Of a stretch of DNA of 64,000 bases, positions 11,274 through 19,060 are shown piece by piece. The stretch's first letter is position 1. Each line of letters begins with the position of its first letter. A model generated the notes under the pieces. That model saw only the letters and a program-made list of their open reading frames with translations, did not search any database and was not told the DNA's origin. A program made the position numbers and the translations under genes. This DNA comes from Rhodopseudomonas palustris (GTDB lineage Bacteria; Pseudomonadota; Alphaproteobacteria; Rhizobiales; Xanthobacteraceae), in assembly GCF_003591005.1 (NCBI RefSeq), contig NZ_QYYD01000015.1, positions 1-64,000 of the forward strand. Reading direction: 5' to 3'.

Positions 11274-11456
11274 TCATTGCGGCTTTCGCTGCTGATCGTC
11301 GAGCATTGCAGCTTCGTGATACCAGCTCGAACTCGCCACCACAGCCCGATTGACGATCTCGGGCGCGGACTGTTCGCGCCGGGCCAGGCCGCCTCGGCCG
11401 CCAACCGGAAATTGGTAGATTTTTGCCGATGTCTGCTCCAGGCTACTCAAGGTCAT
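11274..11456 (-). CDS. gstI: GstI-like DUF2735 small protein
   Basis: A 60-residue protein with the DUF2735-type features SAKIYQFPVGGRGG near the N-terminus and SSWYHEAAML near the C-terminus. In rhizobia a protein of this size, GstI, is encoded divergently upstream of glnII and blocks glnII translation when nitrogen is plentiful; the position here is the same. Equating DUF2735 with GstI is from memory. The AGGAG site touches the ATG directly (zero spacing) but lies six bases from an in-frame TTG at codon 3 (11450), which may be the true start. Confidence 0.72.
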   Translation of the reverse strand: MTLSSLEQTSAKIYQFPVGGRGGLARREQSAPEIVNRAVVASSSWYHEAAMLDDQQRKPQ

Positions 11457-11592
11457 CTCCTTCGGTTGTTCGTCTCGCCTTCGTCGAGCCCCGCGATTTG
11501 CACGGCTGATGAATATCGGTCGCGCTCAGGGTAGGTGCAATATGCTCAAGAAAAAATCATCATTTGACTGAATATTAGGCAAATCGTCCGTT

Positions 11593-11614
11593 GCATGGCC
11601 GGTGATCACCATGC
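11593..11614. promoter_or_regulatory. inverted repeat between gstI-like gene and glnII
   Basis: GCATGG (11593-11598), ten bases, CCATGC (11609-11614), with an inner perfect palindrome GGTGATCACC (11601-11610). It lies about 225 bases before the predicted glnII transcription start, a typical distance for an enhancer, but does not fit the 17-base NtrC consensus. Confidence 0.4.
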
Positions 11615-11801
11615 GGCAATTTTAAATTTGGGTCTCGCTGTGGGCTGCGGACAGTTCGTCTACTGAGCACCCTCATCGTCGGCCCTAACGGCATCTCCTT
11701 TGGCCCCGGATTCAGGCCGATTTGGCGGGCGCTTCGAGACCAAGCCTGTAAAGCGGCTCAAGTTCCTTTGCAGCCGCGAGGACTGCTTGTTTTGTCGCAG
11801 G

Positions 11802-11817
11802 TGGCACCCTGGTTGGC
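11802..11817 (+). promoter_or_regulatory. possible sigma54 promoter of glnII
   Basis: TGGCAC-N5-TTGG, which matches the -24/-12 consensus (TGGCAC-N5-TTGC) except for the last base; a GC pair is present one base further on. It would start transcription about 85 bases before the glnII ATG. The -12 GC is normally almost invariant, so this is a candidate only. In related bacteria glnII is transcribed from a sigma54/NtrC promoter. Confidence 0.4.
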
Positions 11818-11914
11818 ATGACAAATGCTTCCGTGACAGCCGGATGTCGGCCGCCGGGGTGCGGTTCCGTGTCCGCTTGGGTTCCCGCCCTTTGCAGTCA
11901 ACAGAGAGAACCGC

Positions 11915-12949
11915 ATGACCAAGTACAAACTCGAGTACATCTGGCTCGACGGCTATACGCCGGTGCCGAACCTGCGCGGCAAAACGCAGATCAAGGAATT
12001 CGAAGTCTATCCGACGCTCGAGCAACTTCCGCTGTGGGGCTTCGATGGCTCCTCGACCATGCAGGCCGAAGGCCGCAGCTCGGATTGCGTGCTGAAGCCG
12101 GTCGCGATGTTCCACGACGCCACGCGTAAGAACGGCATTCTGGTGATGTGTGAAGTGATGATGCCCGATGGCGTCACCCCGCATGCCAGCAACACCCGCG
12201 CCACTATCCTGGACGACGAGGGCGCCTGGTTCGGCTTCGAGCAGGAGTACTTCTTCTACAAGGACGGCCGCCCGCTCGGCTTCCCGGAAGCCGGCTATCC
12301 GGCGCCACAGGGTCCGTATTACACCGGCGTCGGCTTCAAGAACGTCGGCAACATCGCCCGCAAGATCGTCGAAGAGCATCTCGACCTCTGCCTCGCCGCC
12401 GGCATCAACCACGAAGGCATCAACGCCGAAGTGGCGAAGGGGCAGTGGGAATTCCAGATCTTCGGCAAGGGGTCGAAGACCGCCGCCGACCAGATGTGGA
12501 TGGCGCGCTATCTGATGCTGCGCCTGTGCGAAAGCTACGGCATCGACATCGAATGGCACTGCAAGCCGCTCGGCGATACCGACTGGAACGGCTCGGGCAT
12601 GCACGCCAACTTCTCGACCAAGTTCATGCGCGAAGTTGGCGGCAAGGAGTACTTCGAAGCGCTGATGAAGCAGTTCGAGACCAACCTGCACGACCACATC
12701 GCCGTGTACGGTCCGGACAACCACATGCGCCTGACCGGCAAGCATGAAACCGCGCCGTGGAACAAGTTCTCCTACGGCGTGGCGGATCGCGGCGCCTCGA
12801 TCCGCGTGCCGCATTCGTTCGTCAACAACGGCTACAAGGGCTATCTGGAAGACCGCCGCCCGAACTCCATGGGCGACCCCTACCAGATCGCTTCGCAGAT
12901 CCTGAAGACCATCTCGGAAGTCCCCACCTCGAAGGCCGCCGCGGCCTGA
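11915..12949 (+). CDS. glnII: glutamine synthetase II (eukaryotic type)
   Basis: ATP-dependent synthesis of glutamine from glutamate and ammonia. The 344-residue length is that of GSII (octameric/decameric), much shorter than GlnA (about 470), and GSII lacks adenylylation control. Family stretches: LPLWGFDGSSTMQAEG near residue 45, WFGFEQEYFFY near 105, NWNGSGMHANFSTK-like DWNGSGMHANFSTK near 225 and RPNSMGDPYQI near the C-terminus. A GAGAGA ribosome-binding site precedes the ATG. A strong hairpin terminator follows at 12997. Control is probably by NtrC and by the divergent GstI-like protein. Confidence 0.97.
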   Translation: MTKYKLEYIWLDGYTPVPNLRGKTQIKEFEVYPTLEQLPLWGFDGSSTMQAEGRSSDCVLKPVAMFHDATRKNGILVMCEVMMPDGVTPHASNTRATILDDEGAWFGFEQEYFFYKDGRPLGFPEAGYPAPQGPYYTGVGFKNVGNIARKIVEEHLDLCLAAGINHEGINAEVAKGQWEFQIFGKGSKTAADQMWMARYLMLRLCESYGIDIEWHCKPLGDTDWNGSGMHANFSTKFMREVGGKEYFEALMKQFETNLHDHIAVYGPDNHMRLTGKHETAPWNKFSYGVADRGASIRVPHSFVNNGYKGYLEDRRPNSMGDPYQIASQILKTISEVPTSKAAAA

Positions 12950-12996
12950 TTGAAGCGTTGACCACGCGAGCGCCTTCTCCTCCAGGGCGCCCGCAG

Positions 12997-13030
12997 ACGG
13001 CCCGGACGCAAGTCCGGGCCGTTGTCGTTT
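12997..13030 (+). terminator. rho-independent terminator of glnII
   Basis: An 11-base perfect stem (ACGGCCCGGAC / GTCCGGGCCGT, 12997-13022) closed by a GCAA tetraloop and followed by TGTCGTTT. It begins 47 bases after the glnII stop. Confidence 0.85.
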
Positions 13031-13301
13031 GGGGGCTGTCTGAACCTCTCCCCGCGAGCGGGGAGAGGTCGACCGGCGAAGCCGGGCGGGTTGAGGGGGC
13101 ACCTCCGCGCGGCCGAGAGTCCGTGCCCGCGTCGCCCCTCACCCCAACCCTCTCCCCGCAAGAGCGGGGCGAGGGAGCTCGCTGTTCTCCGGGCGAGGTT
13201 CGTGGTTCGCAGCCTGCCTCCCGTCTTCACCTTTCAGCCACTCTTGATGTGCAACAACATTCGCGCGCCGCGAGGCCGATGGGGATCGGCTTGCAGCGCG
13301 G
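13031..13301. repeat. GC-rich palindromic repeat downstream of glnII
   Basis: 13045-13177 repeats the arrangement seen at 9955-10136: a CCTCTCCCCGCGAGCGGGGAGAGG palindrome, about 80 bases of related spacer, then a second palindrome CCTCTCCCCGCAAGAGCGGGGCGAGG. The remainder up to the next gene shows no feature I can name. Confidence 0.75.
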
Positions 13302-13829
13302 ATGGGGAATTGCTGGATGTTGCGTGGGGTGATGGCCGTGCTCGGCCTCGTGTTGCTGGCGGGGTGTGCCGGCGAGGTGGCGCCGACCGTCGAGACGCCG
13401 TCGATGTATGCCAGCATGGCGCGCGAAGGTGCCAAGGTCGACTCGATCTCCGCGGCCACAATGATCTCGCAGTACCGCCAGAACAATGGGCTCGGCCCGG
13501 TGGTGGTCGATCCGGCACTCACCCAGCTTGCCGAGGACCAGTCGGCTAACATGGCACGGCGCAACAAGCTCGATCACGACGCCAAGGCGCCGCTGGCGCA
13601 GCGGCTCACCGCCGCGTCCTATCCGGCGTCGATCGCGGTCGAGAACGTCTCGGCCGGCTATCATACCCTGGCCGAAGCCTTCTCGGGGTGGCGAGACTCG
13701 CCGCCGCACCGCGCCAACATGCTGAAGAACGGCGTCACCAGACTCGGCATCGCCGCCGTGTATGCGCCGAACACCAAGTATAAGGTGTTCTGGACGATGA
13801 TCCTCGCCTCCACCGAGCCGCCACGATAA
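13302..13829 (+). CDS. CAP (SCP/PR-1) domain lipoprotein
   Basis: 175 residues with a lipoprotein signal peptide (LGLVLLAGC lipobox, Cys at about residue 22), so it should be lipid-anchored outside the cytosol. The rest is a small CAP/SCP domain: ISQYRQNNGLGPVVVDPALTQLAEDQSANMA, then the typical GWRDSPPHRANML. The molecular role of bacterial CAP proteins is poorly known. The ATG at 13317 (codon 6) has a better GGGGA ribosome-binding site and may be the real start. Confidence 0.85.
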   Translation: MGNCWMLRGVMAVLGLVLLAGCAGEVAPTVETPSMYASMAREGAKVDSISAATMISQYRQNNGLGPVVVDPALTQLAEDQSANMARRNKLDHDAKAPLAQRLTAASYPASIAVENVSAGYHTLAEAFSGWRDSPPHRANMLKNGVTRLGIAAVYAPNTKYKVFWTMILASTEPPR

Positions 13830-13915
13830 CCCGGGCGTGATCGGGTTTGACCGCGGGCGTGATTGACGCCGCGGTTCCGGAGCGCCACGGTGCCGGTCCC
13901 GTTTGCGGCGAGCTC

Positions 13916-15052
13916 ATGACGTCCTCCCATCATCATCCCAAACCCGTCACCCATCCCCGTCGCGTGCTGGTTCTGCAGGGCGGCGGCGCGCTCGGCTCGT
14001 ATCAGGCCGGCGCCTATCAGGCGCTGTGCCACCACGATTTCGAGCCCGAATGGCTCGCCGGCATTTCGATCGGCGCGATCAATGCGGCGATCATCGCCGG
14101 CAATCCGCGCGAGCAACGCGTCGAGAAGTTGAAACAATTCTGGGAGATGGCGTCGTCGCCGGTGCCGTGGCAGCCGATGCTCCACACCGACCATGCGCAT
14201 TCGCTGTTCAACGAGGCCAGCGCCGCGATGATTGCGGCGTTCGGCGTGCCGGGCTTTTTCACGCCCCGGTTTCCGCCCGCGCAACTGATGCCGACCGCCG
14301 ATCCGGAAACGCTGAGTTATTACGACACGCGGCCGCTGCGCGCGACGCTCGAGCGGTTGGTGGATTTCGATCTGCTCAACAACAACGGCATCCGCCTCAG
14401 CGTCGGCGCCGTCAACATCGTCACCGGCAATTTCGAGTATTTCGACAATACGCAGATGACCATCCGCCCGGAGCACATCATGGCGTCGGGCGCGCTGCCG
14501 CCGGGCTTCCCGGCGATCGAGATAGACGGACATTACTATTGGGACGGCGGCATCGCTTCGAACACGCCGCTCGACTACGTGCTCGACAGCGAGCAGCGCG
14601 ACGATCTGCTGATCTTTCAGGTCGATCTGTTCAGCTCTCATGGCCGGCTGCCGCAGACGCTGCTGGAAGCCGCCGAGCGCGAGAAAGACATCCGCTACTC
14701 CAGCCGAACGCGGATGAACACCGACAAGAACAAGCAGATCCACAACGCCCGCAAGGCGCTGAGGCATCTGATCGAGCGGCTGCCGGACGAACTGCGCAAC
14801 GATCCGACCTACGCGGTGCTGCACGAGGCGGCCAAGGAAAACGCCGTCACGGTGGTGCATCTGATCTACCGCAAGCGAGACTACGAGGCGTCCTCCAAGG
14901 ACTATGATTTCTCGCGGCTGAACATGATCGAGCACTGGAAATCCGGCGAGCAGGATGTCTATGTCTCGATGCGCCACGAGGAGTGGCAGCGCGGGCCGCA
15001 GGACGGCGAAACCATGGTGACCTGGGACCTGACCCGGGATGCGTTCAAATAG
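13916..15052 (+). CDS. patatin-like phospholipase (with DUF3734-type C-terminus)
   Basis: A 378-residue serine lipid hydrolase of the patatin family. The oxyanion glycines (LQGGGALGSYQAG, about residue 20), the nucleophile elbow GISIG (about 55) and the catalytic aspartate in YWDGG (about 208) are all present, so it should be active. The C-terminal third resembles the DUF3734 extension. I chose ATG 13916 (MTSSHHHPKP); an in-frame upstream start at 13847 adds 23 residues without family support. It is followed 43 bases later by 3-hydroxybutyrate dehydrogenase, an arrangement seen in related genomes that suggests a role in polyhydroxybutyrate or membrane lipid turnover. Confidence 0.93.
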   Translation: MTSSHHHPKPVTHPRRVLVLQGGGALGSYQAGAYQALCHHDFEPEWLAGISIGAINAAIIAGNPREQRVEKLKQFWEMASSPVPWQPMLHTDHAHSLFNEASAAMIAAFGVPGFFTPRFPPAQLMPTADPETLSYYDTRPLRATLERLVDFDLLNNNGIRLSVGAVNIVTGNFEYFDNTQMTIRPEHIMASGALPPGFPAIEIDGHYYWDGGIASNTPLDYVLDSEQRDDLLIFQVDLFSSHGRLPQTLLEAAEREKDIRYSSRTRMNTDKNKQIHNARKALRHLIERLPDELRNDPTYAVLHEAAKENAVTVVHLIYRKRDYEASSKDYDFSRLNMIEHWKSGEQDVYVSMRHEEWQRGPQDGETMVTWDLTRDAFK

Positions 15053-15095
15053 CGGCCCGCTCGGCGCCGCGTCAGACGATCAACAGGAGCAGAAC

Positions 15096-15884
15096 ATGGC
15101 TAATCTCACCGGCAAGACCGCGGCCGTGACCGGCTCGACCTCGGGCATTGGTCTCGCTTATGCGCGCGCCTTCGCCAAGGTCGGCGCCAATGTGGTGCTG
15201 AACGGCATGGGCGATGCCGACGCGATCGAGAAAGAGCGCAAGTCGATCGAGACCGACTTCTCCGTGAAGGCGGTGTATTCGCCGGCCGACATGCTCAAGC
15301 CCGCCGAGATCACCGAGATGGTTGCGCTCGGCGAAAAGACCTTCGGCTCGGTCGACATCCTGATCAACAATGCCGGCATTCAGTTCGTTTCGCCGATCGA
15401 AGACTTCCCGATCGAGAAGTGGGATGCGATCATCGGCATCAACCTGTCGTCCGCCTTCCATGCCATCCGCGCCGCAGTGCCCGGCATGAAGAAACGCGGC
15501 TGGGGTCGCATCATCAACACCGCCTCGGCTCATTCGCTGGTGGCGTCGCCGTTCAAGTCTGCCTATGTGGCCGCCAAGCATGGCATCGCCGGCCTGACCA
15601 AGACCGTCGCGCTCGAAGTCGCCACCCACAAGATCACCTGTAACTGCATCTCGCCCGGTTACGTGTGGACCCCGCTGGTCGAGAAGCAGATCCCCGACAC
15701 CATGAAGGCGCGCGGACTCACCAAGGAGCAGGTCATCAACGACGTGCTGCTGCAGGCGCAGCCGACCAAGGAATTCGTCACCTCCGAACAGGTCGCCGCG
15801 CTCGCCGTGTACCTGTGCGGCGACGAAGCCAGCCAGATCACCGGCGCGAATTTGTCGATGGACGGCGGCTGGACGGCGGCCTGA
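15096..15884 (+). CDS. bdhA: D-3-hydroxybutyrate dehydrogenase
   Basis: NAD-dependent oxidation of 3-hydroxybutyrate to acetoacetate, a late step of PHB breakdown. 262 residues, a classical SDR: cofactor motif TGSTSGIGL (about 11-19), NNAG (about 90), catalytic Ser and YxxxK in SAYVAAKHG (about 150-158), and the family-typical TKEFVTSEQVAALAVYLC and ITGANLSMDGGWTA. Start at ATG 15096 with a CAGGAG site; the upstream in-frame start at 15039 would run into the patatin gene. Confidence 0.95.
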   Translation: MANLTGKTAAVTGSTSGIGLAYARAFAKVGANVVLNGMGDADAIEKERKSIETDFSVKAVYSPADMLKPAEITEMVALGEKTFGSVDILINNAGIQFVSPIEDFPIEKWDAIIGINLSSAFHAIRAAVPGMKKRGWGRIINTASAHSLVASPFKSAYVAAKHGIAGLTKTVALEVATHKITCNCISPGYVWTPLVEKQIPDTMKARGLTKEQVINDVLLQAQPTKEFVTSEQVAALAVYLCGDEASQITGANLSMDGGWTAA

Positions 15885-15937
15885 CCGCGGTGGACTTAGT
15901 TCGATCGTCGGTCGTAGCCTCAGCCGCATCATGATCT

Positions 15938-16024
15938 GTCATCCTCCGCGAAAGCGGAGGATCCAGTATCGCAGCGCATTGACGATCTCGGATACTGGGT
16001 CGCCCGGACAAGGCGGGCGATGAT
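15938..16024. repeat. palindromic repeat, 'CCAGTATCGCAG' family
   Basis: Begins with a small hairpin (CCTCCGCGAAAGCGGAGG), continues with ATCCAGTATCGCAG ... GATACTGGGT and ends with a second hairpin (CGCCCGGACAAGGCGGGCG). Copies of the same plan are at 30338-30455 and 55595-55696, with different hairpin sequences at the ends. Confidence 0.8.
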
Positions 16025-16062
16025 CTGGTCGGCGGCCCCTGCGTCCCGTCGTCGAGGCTCCG

Positions 16063-16320
16063 CTAAGTTTTCGATCTTTGGACAGCTCGCTCCAGCGCCA
16101 TTCTGATGAAGCGCTGGTACGGCATGCCGGCGATTTTAGCTTCTTTGCGGACAGCCGAAAGCAGTTGCTCGGGCAGTCGCAAATTGATCGATTTGTTCTT
16201 CGGCTTCAGTTCGAACTGCATCGTCACCAGGCCGGACAGGTCATAGTCGGTCAGATCAGCCTCGGCAACGAATGCTTCGGCTTCATCGTCACTTTTCAGT
16301 TCGGGCAGCTTCTTTTTCAT
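16063..16320 (-). CDS. brnA: BrnA-type antitoxin
   Basis: 85 residues with a C-terminal ribbon-helix-helix region (KSINLRLPEQLLSAVRKEAKIAGMPYQRFIRMALERAV). BrnA binds and neutralises the BrnT ribonuclease and represses the operon. Its ATG lies 32 bases inside brnT, so the pair is translationally coupled in the usual toxin-first order. Confidence 0.9.
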   Translation of the reverse strand: MKKKLPELKSDDEAEAFVAEADLTDYDLSGLVTMQFELKPKNKSINLRLPEQLLSAVRKEAKIAGMPYQRFIRMALERAVQRSKT

Positions 16321-16594
16321 AATAAGCGACCTCTTTGCGGTGCATGTAGCGGGCGCTGATGGGTCTGATCAGTGTTTCACCGCTGTCGCGCCTGAGCGTG
16401 AAAATCAGAAAGACCATTCGCCCCGCTTCGGACCGACCGATCGCCTTGAAGCGTTGCTCAGTCTGTGAGTGGACCGGATCGGGAAATACGCTGACCGGTC
16501 CCCGAAACAAGCTCTCAATCTCGCCGCGGGTCACGCCGTGCTTTTCACACTTCGCGCGATTGCCGTGATCCCAATCAAAGCCGGCCACGTCCAT
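16289..16594 (-). CDS. brnT: BrnT-type ribonuclease toxin
   Basis: 101 residues of the BrnT (DUF497) family: FDWDHGNRAKCEKHGVTRGEIESLF at the N-terminus and IRPISARYMHRKEVAYYEK at the C-terminus, where the family has its conserved Arg-x-x-Ser-Ala-Arg. BrnT is an RNase that halts translation under stress. I placed the start at ATG 16594; the reading frame stays open far upstream over the antisense of the flippase gene, but that part is not coding. A palindromic promoter region precedes it. Confidence 0.9.
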   Translation of the reverse strand: MDVAGFDWDHGNRAKCEKHGVTRGEIESLFRGPVSVFPDPVHSQTEQRFKAIGRSEAGRMVFLIFTLRRDSGETLIRPISARYMHRKEVAYYEKEAARTEK

Positions 16595-16610
16595 CGAACG
16601 CCTCAGGCGT

Positions 16611-16641
16611 TGTGTAGGCCTATATAGGCTTATGTGTAGGC
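16611..16641 (-). promoter_or_regulatory. probable BrnA operator / brnTA promoter region
   Basis: A perfect 12-base palindrome GCCTATATAGGC (16618-16629) is flanked by two direct copies of TGTGTAGGC (16611-16619 and 16633-16641), 17 bases upstream of brnT. BrnA represses its own operon in studied systems; this is the natural candidate site. Confidence 0.55.
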
Positions 16642-16680
16642 AAACGTCAACGCAGACCAGATCGTTGCAGGAACCCCGCT

Positions 16681-18039
16681 TCAGCCCTTCTTGCCAAACG
16701 CCAGCACATGCAGACCGAGCCGCCAGCGCACGATCCAGAACAGCAGCACGGTCTCGAACGTCAGCGCTGCCGACGTCGCCGCAGCTGCGCCGTAGCCGCC
16801 GAAGCGGGGAACCAGCACCAGGCACAGCACGAGATTGACGCCGAACGCCAGCGCATAGGCCAGCGCGCAGACGTTCTGGTGGCCGAGCATGTTGAGCAGC
16901 CGCTCGACCGGGCCGATCGCGGCGCGGACCATGAGGCCGATCGCGGCGACGAACATGATGCCGTAGCCTTCCGTAAATTGCGGCCCGAACAGCCACAGGA
17001 TCGGCTCGCCCAGCGCCAGCAGCAGAACGGTGGCGCCGAGCGAGGGCCAGAACGTCCAGACAATCGCGTGCCGCACATAGGCGGCGAGCCGCTCCTTGTC
17101 GCCGGCGGCGTGATATTCGGTGAAGCGGTGGGCGGTGGTCGCCGACATCGCGTAGTGGATGAACGACACCAATGCCAGCGTCTTGACCACCGCGTAGTAC
17201 ACGCCGACCTCTTCGGCCGGGCGGAACTGCTGCAGCACCAGCACGTCGGTGTAGGACAGCAGCAGGTAGAAGCTTTCGACCAGCAGGATCGGCAGCGAGG
17301 TGGCGAGCCAGCCGCGGAAGTCGTAGGCGCGCGGACCGGCCGGGACGTGGCCGCGCAGCTTGCGGTTGAGCGCGATCATCTGTCCGATCATCGCGATCCA
17401 CACTGCCGCGCAACTCGCCGCCATCGCGGCGACCGCGCCGAGCTGGAAGCCGAGCACGAACAGGCCGGCGGTGAAGCCGATGATCAGGCCCTGGCGGATG
17501 ATGAACTGCGGCATCAGGCCGAGCTTCATCCAATCGTGCGAGCGCGCGATGCCGTCCTGGGTGTTGGCGACCACGAAGGCCGGCAGCGTCAGGCAGCCGA
17601 GATACAGCGGCAGCACCGTCGCCGGATCGATAGACCCCGACAGCGCGAACACCACAGCCGCGAGCAGCAGTGCGACCAGACCGGACGCCGCCAGCGTCGC
17701 CCAACGGCTGCCGGACAGGAAGCCGCGCAACTGGTCGTCGGCGCCGCTGGCGCGATATTCCGGGATGATCTTTTGCGCTGAGGCCGAGATGCCGAAGTCC
17801 AGCATCGAGCCGAGCAGCAGCACCCAGGTCCACACATACACGTAGACGCCGTAGTCGGAGCCGCCCATCCAGCGGGCCAGCAGAATCTGCGCGAGATACG
17901 CCATCCCGGCGCTGACGACGCGAATCAGGAAGATGGTACCGGCGAGACGATTGGTCAGCGATCGCTCGTTGGAGCTGCCGAACAGGCTGGACAAGCGCGC
18001 CTTCAAACCGGCGAGTGATGTGGCCGGTGGAGCATCCAT
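16681..18039 (-). CDS. Wzx-type polysaccharide flippase / exporter
   Basis: A 452-residue polytopic membrane protein of the polysaccharide biosynthesis (MATE/MOP) superfamily with about 12-14 hydrophobic segments. Family features are LARWMGGSDYGVYVYVWTW near the N-terminus and the hydrophobic pairs throughout. Substrate cannot be told: no glycosyltransferase is adjacent. Start chosen at ATG 18039 (MDAPPATSLAG); an in-frame start at 18150 adds 37 residues of unlike composition. Confidence 0.85.
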   Translation of the reverse strand: MDAPPATSLAGLKARLSSLFGSSNERSLTNRLAGTIFLIRVVSAGMAYLAQILLARWMGGSDYGVYVYVWTWVLLLGSMLDFGISASAQKIIPEYRASGADDQLRGFLSGSRWATLAASGLVALLLAAVVFALSGSIDPATVLPLYLGCLTLPAFVVANTQDGIARSHDWMKLGLMPQFIIRQGLIIGFTAGLFVLGFQLGAVAAMAASCAAVWIAMIGQMIALNRKLRGHVPAGPRAYDFRGWLATSLPILLVESFYLLLSYTDVLVLQQFRPAEEVGVYYAVVKTLALVSFIHYAMSATTAHRFTEYHAAGDKERLAAYVRHAIVWTFWPSLGATVLLLALGEPILWLFGPQFTEGYGIMFVAAIGLMVRAAIGPVERLLNMLGHQNVCALAYALAFGVNLVLCLVLVPRFGGYGAAAATSAALTFETVLLFWIVRWRLGLHVLAFGKKG

Positions 18040-18289
18040 AACAGCCAAAGCGACCCCCAATGCGCGCGACCGCGTGGCGTTGCGGTAGCCCGATCCACTT
18101 AGCAGCGAGACGTTACGATTCGGTTGGACGAGGGGGCGCCAAGTCATCAATAATTAGTAAATGCAGAGGCCTTGCAGTTGCACGAGGGAACTCGCGACCT
18201 CAACTATGGTTGAGTTCCGACTCCGCGCTCGGCCCGGCAGGCCATTTCGATCGAGCGGTATTTTAGGCGGTCTATTTAGGAGGTGTCCG

Positions 18290-18499
18290 ATGCCGAAGCT
18301 CAGCTTGCAGACAGTCGGGCGTTTGGCCCTCGCTGGTGTTGCCGCCATCGCGGCGGCCGGCCTGCTGTTCGCCGTAACACGCGGCGCGTTCGGCTTTTCA
18401 AGCGACGGCATCCGCATTGCGGCTCTCAACGTCGCGAGCCTCGTGGTCGCGTTCCTGCTCGTCGCCGGCATCGGCCGCAAGCCGAAGGATGAGCGCTAG
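18290..18499 (+). CDS. small membrane protein (hypothetical)
   Basis: 69 residues with two hydrophobic segments (LALAGVAAIAAAGLLFAV and AALNVASLVVAFLLVAGI) and a charged tail (GRKPKDER). A near-perfect ribosome-binding site, TAGGAGGTG, lies eight bases before the ATG, the best argument that it is real; in-frame codons further upstream are not supported. I recognise no family. Confidence 0.65.
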   Translation: MPKLSLQTVGRLALAGVAAIAAAGLLFAVTRGAFGFSSDGIRIAALNVASLVVAFLLVAGIGRKPKDER

Positions 18500-19060
18500 A
18501 GCAGGCGTTGACTGATTGAAGCGCTTTCGCCCTCTCTATGAGCACTAAGTCCTCATCGGCGGGCTGACTGAAAACTCGGGTCCGGTTCACGGCGACTTTC
18601 CGCTTCGCTGGATTTGCTAACAATCTCTGTCATGGCCGGGCTTGTCGCGGCCATGCACGCCTTCCTGCATTTCTGGCAGCAAGGCGTGGATGCCAGGCAC
18701 AAGGCCGGGCATGACGCGTGGAGACGACGCGTGGAGACGGAGGTGCCTGAAAGCCAGAACAGCTCCAGCGCCAGCGCCAACTAATTGCTGCATTCCCGTC
18801 ATCTTCACAATCAAGCACGCATGTCGTCAGGAAATACCTGACGCGGTGATTCGAAAGCTGATCACTTCACCGACAAATTGCGACCTTCGTCGATGACACG
18901 CATCTCGCCACCTGTAATCGAGTGTGGAAGCTACGCTCGAATTCCATTTCTTCGCCTTATTCCGGGTAGCAGCGACGTTTGTCGAGCGAACTAACTCTTA
19001 AGGGCCGGTCTCGTATTCGTGCGAAGCCGGACAGGTCGTTTGCCGGCGTTGTAGTTTGAA
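18500..19060. repeat. 561-base gap with dispersed repeats
   Basis: 18514-18560 carries the GAAGCGCT...AGTCCTCAT element also seen near 175 and 40570. 18629-18717 is an imperfect palindrome, GTCATGGCCGGGCTTGTC ... GCACAAGGCCGGGCATGAC, related to copies at 267, 40731 and 46559. The remainder up to 19060 holds the promoter region of the chemoreceptor pair, but I can name no element in it. Confidence 0.65.

Larger units (their letters stand above)
11457..11914. promoter_or_regulatory. divergent gstI-like / glnII control region
   Basis: This 458-base gap separates the two divergent genes. It holds an inverted repeat GCATGG-N10-CCATGC at 11593-11614 with an inner GGTGATCACC palindrome, AT-rich stretches at 11541-11580 and 11617-11632, and a sigma54-like element at 11802-11816. 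No coding sequence is convincing here. The known nitrogen control of glnII suggests NtrC binds in this gap, but I found no good 17-base NtrC site. Confidence 0.5.

Noticed and set aside
11457-11914. NtrC enhancer sites
   Set aside because: TTTGCAC (11497) and GTGCAA (11535) are present but 31 bases apart, not the 17-base dyad.
9930-13177. Regularly spaced palindromes as a CRISPR array
   Set aside because: Too few copies, unequal spacing, imperfect units and no cas gene.
16289-17833. BrnT as the C-terminus of a 514-residue protein
   Set aside because: The upstream 413 residues are the flippase gene read in another frame; BrnT has its own start at 16594 and promoter elements.
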